Counted from the first letter of the stretch, positions 37,496-50,268 are shown. The stretch: 64,000 bases of DNA from Primulina eburnea (GCF_022965805.1 NC_133101.1:6262001-6326000), one strand, 5' to 3'. Made by a program: numbers and translations. The notes: a model not told the origin generated them from the sequence alone.

Positions 37496-37672
37496 GGCAA
37501 AAACTTGTGTGAGACGGTCTCACGGGTCGTATTCGTGAGACGGATCTCTTATTTGGGCCATCCATGAAAAATTATTACTTTTAATGCTAATAGTATTAAT
37601 TTTTATTGTGAATATGGACAGAGTTGACCCGTCTCACAGATTAAGATCCGTGAGACGGTCTCATATGAAACC
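37496..37672 (+). repeat. GAGACGGTCTCAC-type repeat, right arm of inverted pair
   Basis: Full copy in plus orientation, starting GCAAAAACTTGTGTGAGACG. By eye it is close to 90% similar to the complement of the copy at 37288-37468. Confidence 0.8.
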
Positions 37673-38329
37673 CACTACACAAGTTAAAATAAAAATTAAA
37701 ACTAAATTTGGACACTCGTAAATTATTCATTTAATAATAGTGCAACGTCTAGTCCATGTATCGATATCATGTCAACAATTCATGCACTATATCAATGTTT
37801 TTTAGGAAAAAAACCCTAGAAAAAAAACAAAAATAATATTATAGAATAAAAAACCGAAGTATGCAAATTGTTTTGCTAATATTTCCTTTAAAAAAAGCCA
37901 ACCGCCAAAAAAATTATTTATAATTTTCTTTTATATAATTATTAATTATTAAATATTAAAATAGGGAAAAAATGGCCTCCGTAAATAAACACAATACTTT
38001 CCACCTCAACATGGAAACCTCTCTCCGTCGGTCAATTTCTCACAATAAATGTAGATAACTTTTGTGTTGGTAACATATGATTCTTGTCATGTTCACATAT
38101 GCGATATAATTATTGTGACACAAACTTTAATAGAAGTTTTTATATAAATTAAAAATATTTATGATCTGTCGATAGAAATTTTTTGATCTACTCTAATGAA
38201 AAAATTAAAGTGATGGATTTAAATCTGTTCAACATCAAAATATGTAATTTCAATAATAATTATGATCGATTTCAATTACATTCGAAATAAATGTCACTTA
38301 AAACTCATCTATCATCCATCGATCCAAGC
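37673..38329. other. AT-rich intergenic DNA
   Basis: No gene, RNA or clear repeat recognised. Confidence 0.3.
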
Positions 38330-38570
38330 ACAATCACGTTTGATCAGGTCGTCTCTAGACTTGTGATGACTACTTAATTACAACGTAATGGTCATGAGTC
38401 ATGACATAGCATGAACCTCAGTTCATACCCACGCACCATTATGCATAGGATTTATCCATCCTAGGTACTGGAGTTTTTATTTTCTCAGGATTAGAACCCA
38501 AGACCTCCTGGACTTATATAGATCTTGACAGCAATCCTGTACCAATTGAGCTACTTAACACGAATAAACG
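38330..38570 (-). mobile_element. tRNA-derived SINE candidate
   Basis: On the minus strand TAGCTCAATTGGT (38553-38541) matches the RNA polymerase III A box, and GGGTTCTAATCC (38499-38488) matches the B box, about 42 bases apart as in tRNA genes. About 160 bases of unrelated sequence follow the tRNA-like head. The head does not fold into an intact tRNA, so a SINE fits better than a tRNA gene. The 3' end is not defined. Confidence 0.55.
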
Positions 38571-38966
38571 TAAAATATGGACTTTAATTAAGTCACATTA
38601 TAATCCTTTAATTACGTTATGTATTGTTTAATAATTAGAAGTCTTTCACTATAATATGCAATTATTAGCTCCAAAGAAACTATTAGTATTAACAAAAAAG
38701 AAGAAGCTGGGGACCATGCATTATTGTGTAATTCACCCAAAATAAAATAAAAATAGTAAGTGTAGTAAAAGTTTCTAATTGATACAAATATCATAATTTC
38801 AAAATCAATTATGAAAATCCCTAAAAAAAACATTTAAACATGAACAAACGAGAAAGAGCGTATATTATACTAAAATCTGAAACAAACTAATTTAAAAGAT
38901 TAAAATTACAATTTTCTAAAAGTATATATTGCAAATAAAAAAAAATTCTAATGTTTTAATAAAATA

Positions 38967-39142
38967 CAAAACCTTGTGTGAGACGGTCTCACGGGTCGTA
39001 TTTTGTGAGACATATATCTTATTTGGGTCATCCATGAAAAAATATTCCTTTTTCGCTAAGAGTATTACTTTTTATTGTGAATATCGATATGGTTGACCCG
39101 TCTCACATATAAAGATTCGTGAGACCGACTCACAAGAGATTT
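38967..39142 (+). repeat. GAGACGGTCTCAC-type repeat, full copy
   Basis: Begins AAACCTTGTGTGAGACGGTC and ends CGTGAGACCGACTCACAAGA. Confidence 0.8.
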
Positions 39143-39823
39143 ATTCTTAATAAAATATAAATCCTATTAAAATAGGATCAAGAGAACTTATCAAGAAAGA
39201 CTAGGAAGTTTTGACCCCTTGAACCTTGGATCCTTGTACTTCACCTCTACTTGGTCTCATTTGTGGACTAGAATTTACTGAATTTAAACCACTTGATGAA
39301 GACAACAAAATCATGTTCGCAAAATTGGAGAATATTAGCCAAAAACCCTATTAGTGTAAAAATATAAACCGCTCCAAATAGGAGAGATATATGTATTCGA
39401 TCTCACGTTAAAGTGAAACTTTCACCCGTTGTAATAAAAAAAAGGATGACTTTAGGTCCTATATTCTTTTCTCAGGTTTTATGAGGACGTTGGATATTAA
39501 ATTTGGACATAATGAGTCATGTTCGGTCATCTTAGAAATGATTTAAAATGTTAATCAACACCTTAATCAACATAGAATATATAGAGATGAAGAAAATAAA
39601 TTGACTTTTTGGAGTTCCAAAATGAATAATAATCTTGTGAAAATATAACAAATTTTCAACTTTCCAAACAGCCTTTAGTTGGTGTATCTCATAGTATACT
39701 CGTGACTCTCAAATCTAGCTTGTGAATATACTAGAGAAATCCAAATACTTCAACCACTATTGAAAATTAATGATCTCATCCTTACATAAAAGTCATTTAA
39801 CAGTAATGAATAACTAATCATCG

Positions 39824-40111
39824 ATGCATACACGTTGTGTTTACATAACATTAATAAAAAATATTTCATTGTCTCTTGCTTTAGCTGCGATTTCAGAGTC
39901 TTTTGGTTCGGAAGAACCCGGAGTTTCACTTTATGATCATGGTCCCTCGGCTCTAAGAATCTTCTCTAGAACCTTCGCTGGCGTAAATCGAAGGAGAGAG
40001 AAATCGACCTCGATCAATTCCATTCAGGCTGCCAACTCTTTGCCACAGTGGCTATCTGGATATCTATCTGGGGCTATTACCTATTCCTCGGCTAGCAACA
40101 TGAACCATTGA
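39824..40111 (+). other. Unrecognised 95-codon ORF in a less AT-rich patch
   Basis: Open frame from ATG to TGA. Its second half (residues about 24-95) has balanced amino-acid use, for example GVSLYDHGPSALRIFSRTF and NSLPQWLSGYLSGAITY, and the DNA is visibly less AT-rich than its surroundings. No family is recognised. It may be a small expressed gene, a captured exon or an organelle-derived insertion. The first 23 codons are AT-rich and may not belong. Confidence 0.3.
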
Positions 40112-42500
40112 ATCAGGTAAGGTTTTAGTATTATACAATAGCAGTCGTACCATGAAACCGTCATAGTTTTTATACAACTCTCAAGTTTAGTTAAATAATA
40201 AGAGATACACTAAAAAAACACATATACTTCCCAAATTAAACAAAACAAGCATAAAAATAATTAAATTTGTGAAAGAGATGAGTTTTGTTGCTTGAGTTTT
40301 TGGTACGTCACTCGTGCTTTAAGTTATAGAGTTGGTAATAAGTCTATCTTCGTCCTTGTAATAATATGATTGATTTTTGTGGTGAGACCTACTTTTCATA
40401 GGAACGTGAATGAATGATTATATATATATATCCCTTGGGAAATAAATTATTTGGAGACCATCCTTTTCGCTTTATGTCCACCTTTCCTATGTGAGGAAGG
40501 AAGGGTCGAGATTAATAAAGTTGATTCGTAGTACTTTTTGTAAAAAAACTTGGTTGGAGTGTCGGAGCACAATCTTTTGATTTTGGTAATCCAAAATTCA
40601 AAAATTTTGGCTTCATTTTTAGGTTATTTGGATGGAGGAAGAAAACTATATTATATACATGCAACGTACGTGCTACTTACAAAATTTTCTATTGCACAAT
40701 ATATCAAATGGTACAGTACATAAATGTTTTTATCAATAAAACCAGCGAGCAATATAGTGAAGAGAAAACAGTAGAGAAACGCTATAAATGAATTAAACAA
40801 AACTGAGGTCTGTACGAAGTACAGTGTCCTTAAAATATATTCGTCCCCTCCTGTATGTGCTTAGAGGATCGTCTTGGACGTCTGTTTCCCAGGATACAAC
40901 GGAACAATTAGCAGTGACTTAGCACGAGACACTGCTACGGAGAACTGAAAACATTCCTTTATTTTATCATCGAGATTTAACGGAAGCCAAATAAAAAGCT
41001 AACAATATGAAATGTAAGAGAATATTTGAAAGAGAAAATATTTTCATGTACATGAAATGAGGAAATGAACACACTATTTATAAGTTCCAAAATGCACAGA
41101 AAGAGTCATGCAAGATTAATTAACTTAATTAATCTTCTCATTAACTCAAGAATATTAATAGCCAAAACTCTTCAATTAACTCAAAAATGTGGAAAGCCAA
41201 AAGACACTCCCACATTCATGAGACATAATTTTATTCAAATTTCCAACATTTTCTTCTTGACATTTACAAAATTTTATGTTATTTGGATAGAAAATTTCTA
41301 ATTCCAATAATTGGCTCTAAATGTTAAATTTCGATTATTTATATAATAATTGAAAAAGGTACAATTAATTCAATAGGTACAATTAAGTGTCCATCTAATT
41401 CTTACCTAAACTTGATGTTCCTTGTCTGTTTTCAACATCTTATAACAATTCTTGGTTGTTGAGGTTGATTTTCCTTTTGTGAACTTTTTTTCTTCAAGTT
41501 GTTCGATGTTTTATTAAGTCAAAATGACGAAAATAGGTCATGGGGCCATCTCAAGTTATAATTTAAAATATTTTGAATATTGACAAATTATGATCATTTA
41601 AAGTTCGGCCTTGAATTAAAAATAGGATAGTTGGTGGAGACCGTCACCACTTCAACAAATTCGTTTTCAATTCCATCTTTGAATTTTCAACAATCTAACT
41701 TCAAGAATATGATTTTTTTTTATTGTTCGCTTTTTTAAACTCTTTTATGAAGTTCGGTTTTAATATCTTTGTTTTTTTTAAAGCTGTTGTTCTTCGTTAT
41801 GTACTAGGTAAATTTTCGAGCTAACACAATAACTTGCAAACCACACTAATTAAATATATTATACTAAGCAAACTATATGTGATATACTCGCTCACAAAAA
41901 TATTGATGAATAAAATCAAACTCCTGATCAGCTGCTCTATCAACTCTCCCATCTTGGAGGCGTTACAATTGATATTGTCGATACGTCACGTGTTGACACG
42001 TCCGAATCCATTAGCTGCATTAAACAACTCGTGCAACATAGTCTCGCCCAGAATTAAATGTGTATTCGAAGAGATGGAGTGCAGATAAATTGTTGAATGT
42101 TAAGATTGAGACTTGAATTGAACTCAACCTCAAAATAAAAAAATTGTACGAGTTCATATATGCAACTATCAAGTATTTTATCTAATCGATGTGAGACAAC
42201 TAATATTGAAAACGTTGACCACCACAACCAGGGATTCGTGTCAAATCAGTGGTCGATCATAATCATGATGAGAGAGAAAGGTCCATGATTTAAAACAAAA
42301 CCAATTTTAATTTAGTCATCCATTAATTTTACTTACGTTGTAACAATGTATGAACAATAGGATTTTAAACTAGGTTTGATAAAACCATCGATATGTCTCA
42401 TGATATGAACATCTCCGATCTCTCCAACTTGTTGTGCCTTCTAGAAGTCTTGATTATAATTATATGACAAATGTATTGTATTATTGACACATCCTATATA
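40112..42500. other. Gene-poor intergenic DNA
   Basis: AT-rich without coding signal. A stretch near 41975-42005 reads 'acgtcacgtgttgacacgt', a G-box-like palindrome, but no gene starts nearby. Confidence 0.35.
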
Positions 42501-42510
42501 TGAGTCACAT

Positions 42511-42974
42511 CAGACCCGGCTCTAGGGGTAGGCGCCCTAGGCAGTCGCCTAGGGCCTCTCTTTTTGTTAGGGCCTCTAATATAATTAGGGCTTTAGTTTT
42601 GGGCTTTTTTAAATTTGAAAGTGGACTTAATCAATAAGAAAATCAAGCCCGAAAAAAAAACTCATATAACTTAATATTCTGAAATTTCATTGTTTCATCT
42701 CATCTTCTTCACAGTTACCATCATCGATCGTTCTCTTCACTTTTGCGCAACAAAAAGCGCGGAGAATATGAACATTTTGTTATTTGATTTTGTTTATATA
42801 TGTCATTTCCTATAATTAAATAAATTTATGTAGCATATTAGATACTGTTGATTAATTATGTGCATTTAATCATCAGTTTTTATATGATATTTGTATATTT
42901 AATTTTAAAAAAAATTATATAAAACATTCACCTAAAAAAATAGCATAGGACCTCCAAATTTCTGAAGACGGCCC
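42511..42974. mobile_element. 464-bp nonautonomous element with 10-bp TSD
   Basis: Flanked by identical TGAGTCACAT at 42501-42510 and 42975-42984. Left end CAGACCCGGCTCTAGGGGTA, right end ATTTCTGAAGACGGCCC. Near the left end 'taggcgccctaggcagtcgcctagggc' forms a small palindrome. No coding capacity. The long target duplication fits a Mutator-like element or a retroposed sequence; the ends are only weakly inverted, so the class is open. Confidence 0.6.
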
Positions 42975-42984
42975 TGAGTCACAT

Positions 42985-44560
42985 ATACATGACAGTGTTG
43001 CATGTGTGATGAGTTCACTCGGGATTGTGATAGCATATTATGGTGTTGTGCATTCCTGTTGTATCGTAGTAGTATGGAGATGAGCCATGATGGCAGTTCG
43101 GTAATACATCACAATATTCTTGACATATTTGGACCAGGACGGTTTAGCTGTAGCTATGACATGACTCCCTTTTGTATGTTATTACTAGAGCATTGTTCCA
43201 GTTGTATCATACTATTTAGTGTCTCATGTTATCCATTTGTATTGAGCTCGATTTCATGCTTTGCTTATTCATTCATATATATACATATAGATATTATTTA
43301 CGTATGATTTATGTTTATTATCATTGTTATTTAACGGTTTCATATCGAAATCATAACATCAATTTTTACTAAAGAATGTTGTGGCTGTTTTTGGGCACAT
43401 GATAGGTCACCAAAGTAGTTTTCAACACCAGACGAACGGTCCGCCAGTGGAGCTCATGATCGAGCTTGGGTTGTGTTGGGCCTTGTTTATGCATTAAATG
43501 ATTATAATTTCAATGTATTTTATTATAAACTATTGTCTATGTTTTTCGGGATGTCCTATTTACGAGGTGTGGAGCCTGCCAAAATGATTTCAAAGATGGG
43601 CAATATGTATTCTCGAATAATCTCATTTTTCAATTATTCAACCATTTCATTTTACCAAGTTCAATATTAGCCAGATTAGTCAACATTTATATGTTTTTAT
43701 ACAACAACAAGACATTTATTTGTAATAAATAGTTTTGTTGATTGATTAATTGGTCACATTTTATTCATGAAATGGCTTGGATTGGTATTAATCTGGATAC
43801 GACAAAATAATTCTATTAGATCGAATAAGTACATTCGATCTAAAACGCCGATTCAGACAAATGCACTTCTTCTGTTATGTTTTACTATTACATCATAAAA
43901 ACTAAATATGTTCTAACATTAAATACGAAGAGTGAAATTAAGACTCTACATATCAAAAAAATTTAAAGAACATAATCATATTTTATCAACTTGTATGAAC
44001 AAAAATAAAATTTCATAAAATGTGTGGCTTGAGGTAAAGATGGATTGTAATGGCAAAAAACATAAAGCATATCAACATATGATTTATTGCCAAAGAAACA
44101 AAAATATTGAGTATTCATGTGATTCCACTTTGGCCAGAATCAAAAGAAGAAACTTATGTCACTCTCTATTGGCCACCATAAAGATGTGTGTACCATAATA
44201 ACACAGAACAGATATAATGAAATGCCTTCCACTGAGCAAATCTATGAACAAAATATAAGCACTACTAGCATACAAGGCCTTCATATTCTAAACATCAAGA
44301 TTCAATACAATGCCTTCGTATTCTTGTATCAATAGGAATACCTACATGCTACATCATTATGCAGGGTAGAAAAAAAGATTCATTGTCACTCAGAATCCGA
44401 GATTCTCGAGTGAAGTTGTGGGTCTGAATTTTTGAGCGAGTTTACTCAATACCCACAAAGAATTAGTTGAAGATCACAAATAATCAATAGCTCGGCGGTG
44501 GCTTCCTAACTCAGTGACAATATTATTGAATAGACTCACGATTTTTTAGGCCTGCTGAGT
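42985..44560. other. Intergenic DNA with short ORF fragments
   Basis: Open frames of 101 and 65 codons (43002-43307, 43473-43670) show no recognisable motif. The stretch 43380-43490 is less AT-rich than its surroundings and may be a decayed element. The end of the stretch is the FAD7/8 3' region. Confidence 0.3.
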
Positions 44561-44565
44561 TGAGG

Positions 44566-44597
44566 ATCAGTCTGATAATACATCAGTCTGATAATAC
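44566..44597. repeat. 16-bp tandem duplication at the FAD7 stop
   Basis: ATCAGTCTGATAATAC occurs twice without a gap (44566-44581, 44582-44597). On the coding strand this repeats the last codons and puts a TGA in frame. Confidence 0.9.
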
Positions 44598-47036
44598 ACT
44601 ATATCACCGGTGTCACTTACGTAGTGGTCCTTTTTCATGCTACTTAAGAGGATTCCCATCAAGTGAAGTGGAAGAGGGCCGGATTTTTTAGGGGCTCTGT
44701 AATACTTTCCGAATATCGGCTTAGCTGCTTCAGTCTGCAGCACAAGATTTTGGTAACCATGAAGTTTAGATTGAACGATAATCACATGAAACTGATGGGA
44801 GAAGCTTGTATGGGAAGAGCCAACACTTACTGCTTCTATCAAATGATAGTGGGGGATTTGAGGGAAGAGGTGATGTATAACATGAGTTCCAATGTCATGG
44901 TGGATGTTGTTTACCCATCCATAATCACGATCAAGAGTCGTGAGACCCCCTCGCAGATAACTCCATTCCTGTATCACAGAAATATTATAAACTGCCAGAA
45001 AAAAATGCCTAGTCTCGAAAATTCTCGGGCTTGGATGTTTATAATTTCTCAGTTAACTGGTTTAGATGAAAAACAAAAATGGGTTGTTCCAGGGCGAAAT
45101 TCTGCATGCCGGAACAGCATCAGTAAAAAATATCAAAGATAGATAACCTTTCCGCGGTACCAAGGAAGCACGTCCTCATGGCCATGGTGATGTAAGTAGG
45201 TAACCAAGTCAAGCCACATCACAAAGCCCTGCATTCACGAATTCAAATTTCATGTTTTACAGAGATGTTTCAAACGAACATATCAAGAATGATAAAGCCA
45301 ACTCCTAATCAAAGTTATTCAACTCATAAAGTCCACAGATGTATCTACTTTCAATTTTCGAGAAAAGTTTAAAATCATCGGAAGAAATTTTCATTTCGCA
45401 GCGCATAAAAATTCGTTGCTTCGAGTTGAAATTACAATTGCGCTGCTTGTCTGAATACTTTTGTTTTCAGTAACAACGTTAGTCACATAATAAATAGATA
45501 GAAGCTACTAACCAAGTATGGTACACCATAGAGTTTGAGCAGCTGGAAAGGAGCCATTACAAATGATAACCCTACAAGCAATGCAACCATTGCAGCCCAA
45601 CAAATTGTCGAGGTTATTACGTCTTTCTTCTCGCTCTTGACAAACAAATCACTGTTAGGGTCAAAATGCGAGCCTTTTTTCCCAGGACTCCTGCTCCACT
45701 ATCATAAAACAAACCAAGCAAAACTAATCAGGTAACTCTGTTTAGATTAAGATTGGAACTGCTCATGCTAAAGAAATATCATTCCCAATCTTCTACTTTA
45801 TTCAGTACTATGGCATCCATTAACTCGATCACTTACATGTACAGACATACATATATATAGGACATGTAGAATGTAGTATCGAAAGCAGTAAAAGACTTGC
45901 CAAAAAAAACAAGCAGCATACCAAATAAACGGGATATGCTAGTAAGGGGAAAGGCAACGTGAACCTCAATATCCTGGTAACAATATCCAAACCCCTGTAT
46001 GTCTTCTCAGGCAACTGGAGATAAAATAAATCAAGAAACCAAAAGTTTTAATCCATATTTTTTCGACACCGAAACGATACATCAAGGTTTCTTAAATAAA
46101 AGAGAAGGAAAACTTCGTAATATTTACAGGGTGCCAAGATTCATCGTTCTCCACATGTCCATGGTTCTGATGATGAGTCCTGTGACTAATTCTCCTGCAG
46201 GATACACTCATTCAACTCTATTTTCGACATGTTTTCTCATGAGCAAAGCAATAGGAATTCCTAAATTAAAATATGAGACATGGTAACATACCATCCATGG
46301 TAGGGAACCAAGATCGAAGAATGAAGAAGATGACCAACAACACTATTCAACTTGGGATTATTCGAAAAACTTCCATGGCCACTGCATATTAGGATCAAAG
46401 AAATCAAACCTTTTCAGATAGCACAATAACTAAACAAAATCCAACACAGAATAGCTAATCAAACAAAAGACACTTTCTTGAAAATCAATCAAAGAAAAAC
46501 TAGAAAAAAAAAGAGGAAATTCACCAGTCATGTCCTAAAACAAAGAGAGCCCAAAACATGGTCCCCTGAGCAAACCAATACAGAGGCCAAACCACCCAAT
46601 TGTTAAAATATGCCGCGACAGCGGCCAATCCAAAAACCACAGCTACATCTCTCGCAACATAGCTCATGGACTTCCATGTATCCTTAACCCAACAATGCTT
46701 AGGAATCGCATTCTTAATATCAGATAACTTAAATGGAGGTGGTGAAGCAGGGTCAAAAAACTCCTCACCACCGTTCAATATTCTATCCCTTCCCTCGATC
46801 TCTTCATCAGCTTGCTGAACTCTGAATGGGGCACTTACTTTCAAAGCCCAGTCTCTCTCTTTATCGATCCCACTAAACAAACAAGATGAGGAGGAACCAT
46901 TTCCACGATCTACCCGTAAAAATCTCAACTTGGAGAGACTGGGATTCAAGGGAGGCTGGTCACAGCCAGTTCTTGGTTTAGGATAAATTCTTGGAAGCGG
47001 CCTCAAACCACATTCTGATAAAACCCAGCCAGCCAT
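44567..47036 (-). CDS. FAD7: Plastid omega-3 fatty acid desaturase
   Basis: Inserts the third double bond into 18:2 and 16:2 acyl chains of plastid glycerolipids, feeding jasmonate synthesis. Eight exons on the minus strand: 47036-46525, 46381-46292, 46194-46128, 46014-45922, 45698-45513, 45228-45148, 44968-44831, 44734-44567; all GT-AG and in frame, 444 residues, the usual length. Three histidine boxes are present: HDCGH (split by intron 1), HRTHH and HVIHH. A transit-peptide-like N-terminus ([20 protein letters not shown]) and absence of an ER retrieval signal indicate the plastid FAD7/FAD8 type rather than FAD3. An in-frame ATG 22 codons upstream (47102) exists, but the conserved start motif supports 47036. 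Oddity: a 16-bp tandem duplication at the 3' end (44566-44597) makes the protein end QTDVLSD instead of continuing into DPQLS. FAD7 and FAD8 cannot be separated here. Confidence 0.94.
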
Positions 47037-47102
47037 TTGAAAAAATGATTCCCCTAGCTCAGAATCTACCCAAGATTTCGGCTTTTTAAAGAATTTTCTC
47101 AC

Positions 47103-50082
47103 GCAAGTGGGAGATGCAAGCGGGTCACTGAATGGGCTTGAGAAATCTTTATGTGGGTCAGTGGGTGTTTAAAGTTAGCTGGAAAATTTGAAGATAACAC
47201 AAGGGATTCTCGCCTCTAGTTTAGCTCCAAGAAATCTCCGTCGTGGTTCTTAAAATCACGTTTTGTTTTTGCAGAATTATGGTCCATTTATACGCACAAG
47301 CAGAGACCCTTTCACCCCCACTTTCCAATCCCATTATTGTTCCCTGCTCGGAAAAGGAACCAAAAATTAAAAACGTGAAAAAGTTTTGATGCTGGATTCC
47401 TATGCATGTAATATTGAAAATTTGTAAAATATTTTCGGTCAATTATTTAATTAAAAAAATAATTTAGTGTATATAAATCATTTTTTTAATTAAATATTTG
47501 ACCCAAGTTTAAAAAAAATACACATACTTACTATTTCCTAATTATATCCCTGCATTTATAGAATATTATTTTTAATGTTATTAGAACTATTATTAAAATA
47601 TGATAATTTTTATTGTTTTTGAAATTTATGATATTTTTTATTTTTTAGATCACGAGTCTATTGGTTCGAATTTTGACTTTTTCATAAAAAAATTATAGTC
47701 AGTTATAACATTGTAACTTTAATTTTTTAAAATCACACAACAACTCACACATCACGTTTTTATTACTCTTCAAACATAGACCAATGATTGCGTTTTAATT
47801 ATCCCTCTAATAATTGAATTCTTGGAAATATATGAAAATCTAACATTGGAAACATACTATAATATCAACTATTGAAATTAACTTTAATATCAATAATTAC
47901 AGCTAAATTTTAACTTGCGACACATGCATGTAATTTTTTATTCAAAATTAATTTTGTTATATTTCATATTTTAAAATATAATTATATTGTGTAGAAAGGT
48001 ATTTAATTTCTAGGAAAAATACAAGTTGACATGTTTGTGGAGTAAAAAAAAGATAGTGAAAGAGGTTTCCAGTAAATAATATAGTTTAAATATTAGTATA
48101 AATTTCAAAATATAAGGTCATTTAATTTATTTTTGTTATAACTTTAACGATTCATGATTTGTAGTCCATCACAAATATTCGAAAATAAAGATATGATCCC
48201 TATTTACATCGATTATACGCAGGGGCGGATCTAGAATTTCGACTCTGTAGGGGTCGCTTATAAAATACAGACAAAATTTCTAAAGAAGAAAGACAAAATT
48301 TACATCGGTTATATTCAACTAAACATAAACAATACGTTTTAAAAAGATAATTTCTAACTAAAAATAATTCGACATTCCTTAAAATTTTCAAACTTTTTCA
48401 ATAATAACATCTATACAAATATTTTAAGCAGTTTCTCTTTAATTAAATAACATCAATACATCCGAGAGAAAATCATCATTTATTTTGCTTTGAATCCTAA
48501 TTTTGACGATATTCATAGTTGAGAATGACTATTCTGTAGTAACGATAAAAACTGAAAGAGTCAGCAGACTCATAACATGATGGTAGAAATGCTTTTCATA
48601 GATGATAAAATCAATTTTAATTTCACACTTTCTAATCAATTTTAATTTCTTTGTGACGTATATTTCACTTTCTATCAATCCCGATATGTTTGATACAATC
48701 AATAATAGCACAACTTGACGACTTCACATGTGTGGTACGTGAAGATGGCTGATATTGGGAGAATGAGATTTCTTTGTGACGTCTATTTGGACTGATTTTA
48801 AAATCAACCAAGCCTATTTTATAATAAATTTGGTTAATTTGATGCGATTTATCTTGGATAAAGAAATATCATATTAATTGATTTTAAATTGTATTATAAT
48901 TTTAGCGAGTTTTGTAAACAATCCAATTGGATTAAGAATTTTTTTGTTATATTTTAGCGAGTTGTGTATCATGAATGAAATCAATATTGGAATTGAATAA
49001 AGATAGGAATAGAACGATAGTTATATTTTATTCCAATGATTGGTATCGAAAAAATATAAAAGAATTGAATGAAATTATTTTTAATAATCAAATATTATTT
49101 TTATTTAAAAATTCAAAATATTATTCGGAATTATATTCGTTCGAGAAGACGAATTATATTATATCAAAAAGTAAATACAGACTTTTTTTAAATAAAAATA
49201 TGGTATAATATAGAATATAGACTTCTAAGTCTATTTTTAAGGCAATAAAATAGACATTTAACAAACATCGTGGTACACGATTTATGGTCGGTAGTTCCGT
49301 TGTGGCACGCAATTTGAGTGTGGCAGTTATCAAAGTCCCATATTCTGACTTTGAGTGCAAGAATTCCCATTCCTATGTTATTTTGTTGAGTAAGAACACC
49401 CCAACCTAAAACGATTTTTTTAAAAAAATATATAATTATTATTTATCAAGTTATTATAAAATAATTTTATGATTAATTTAGTTGTATTTTAAATTTTTTA
49501 TTAGTGTTTAATTTTTATTGAATTATCCTAAATTTGAAGCATTTCATTGTATAAATTAACCTCGTCAATTATTTAATAAATTGAACTCAGTACACAATTT
49601 ATTAAACATAACCATTTCACTAGTTAATTTTATGAGATGAATATCCAAATCGACTAGACACATGAAAAAATATTATTTGTTATGTCTAAAATATTATTTT
49701 TCACTATAGGTATAGATTGGATCTACTCGTTTCACGGATATAGATACGTGGAGTGTTTCACAAGATACATACTCGTATTTTTATGTAGATATAAATAAAT
49801 ATCTCACTCATTAGTATCTAATGTCTCTTTTTTTAAGGTTCACCTGTCTAGACAGCTAACACACGAGAGCTTCACAAGAGATCATCGATCTCAATACATA
49901 TCTCACTTATATATGCTGAACTCAACAACTATATTGAAAATAAAATGGTGGATGATAATACAATTATTATTTTTTCTTTTTTTCCATAAATTATTCTTGA
50001 TAAATAAAAGTTTACTTTGACGTATGAAAGGTGAAATTGTGTTCGTTTGGATGTACGACTTTGCCCAATATTTTTTGAGTAA
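47103..50082. other. FAD7 upstream region and intergenic DNA
   Basis: The first 350 bases are the FAD7 promoter and leader side; no clear TATA box was picked out. At 48222-48262 'aggggcggatctagaatttc' resembles the left end of a common plant transposon, but no partner end was found. Degenerate GAGACGGTCTCAC-type repeat at about 49640-49770. No gene. Confidence 0.3.
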
Positions 50083-50268
50083 TGCTAAAGTTACAATCAA
50101 AATATCGTACAACGATATTCACAACAATTAAATTATGATATTTTGTTATTATATCGTGAGATTTTGCATTGAATTTATCATGAGATGTTGATAAATAGAA
50201 TTTTTGTATTGAACTTTTTGTGTTATAAGAATTATTATACAAATTTGATTGTACATGTAGCATTACTG
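50083..50268 (-). mobile_element. MITE, TAATGCTA / ACAACCAAA family, copy 2
   Basis: Ends are inverted: TAATGCTAAAGTTACAATCA at the left and the complement of TAATGCTACATGTACAATCA at the right. The interior matches the copy at 14380 in opposite orientation. Confidence 0.75.

Noticed and set aside
37157..37672. Regularly recurring GTGAGACCGTCTCAC motifs resembling a CRISPR array
   Set aside because: Spacing is irregular, the motifs are the ends of 180-bp dispersed elements in both orientations, and the context is a plant nuclear genome.
38488..38560. Intact tRNA gene
   Set aside because: A and B boxes are present, but the acceptor and anticodon stems do not pair well, so a SINE head or pseudogene is more likely.
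41975..42005. G-box-like palindrome ACGTCACGTGTTGACACGT as a promoter element
   Set aside because: No gene start lies within several hundred bases on either strand.
43002..43670. ORFs of 101 and 65 codons as a split gene
   Set aside because: No conserved motif, no plausible splice junction joining them, and Cys/Ser/Phe-rich composition typical of noncoding frames.
48975..49208. 77-codon ORF reminiscent of AT-rich plastid genes
   Set aside because: Composition is Asn/Lys/Ile/Tyr-rich as expected by chance in such AT-rich DNA; no plastid gene could be named.
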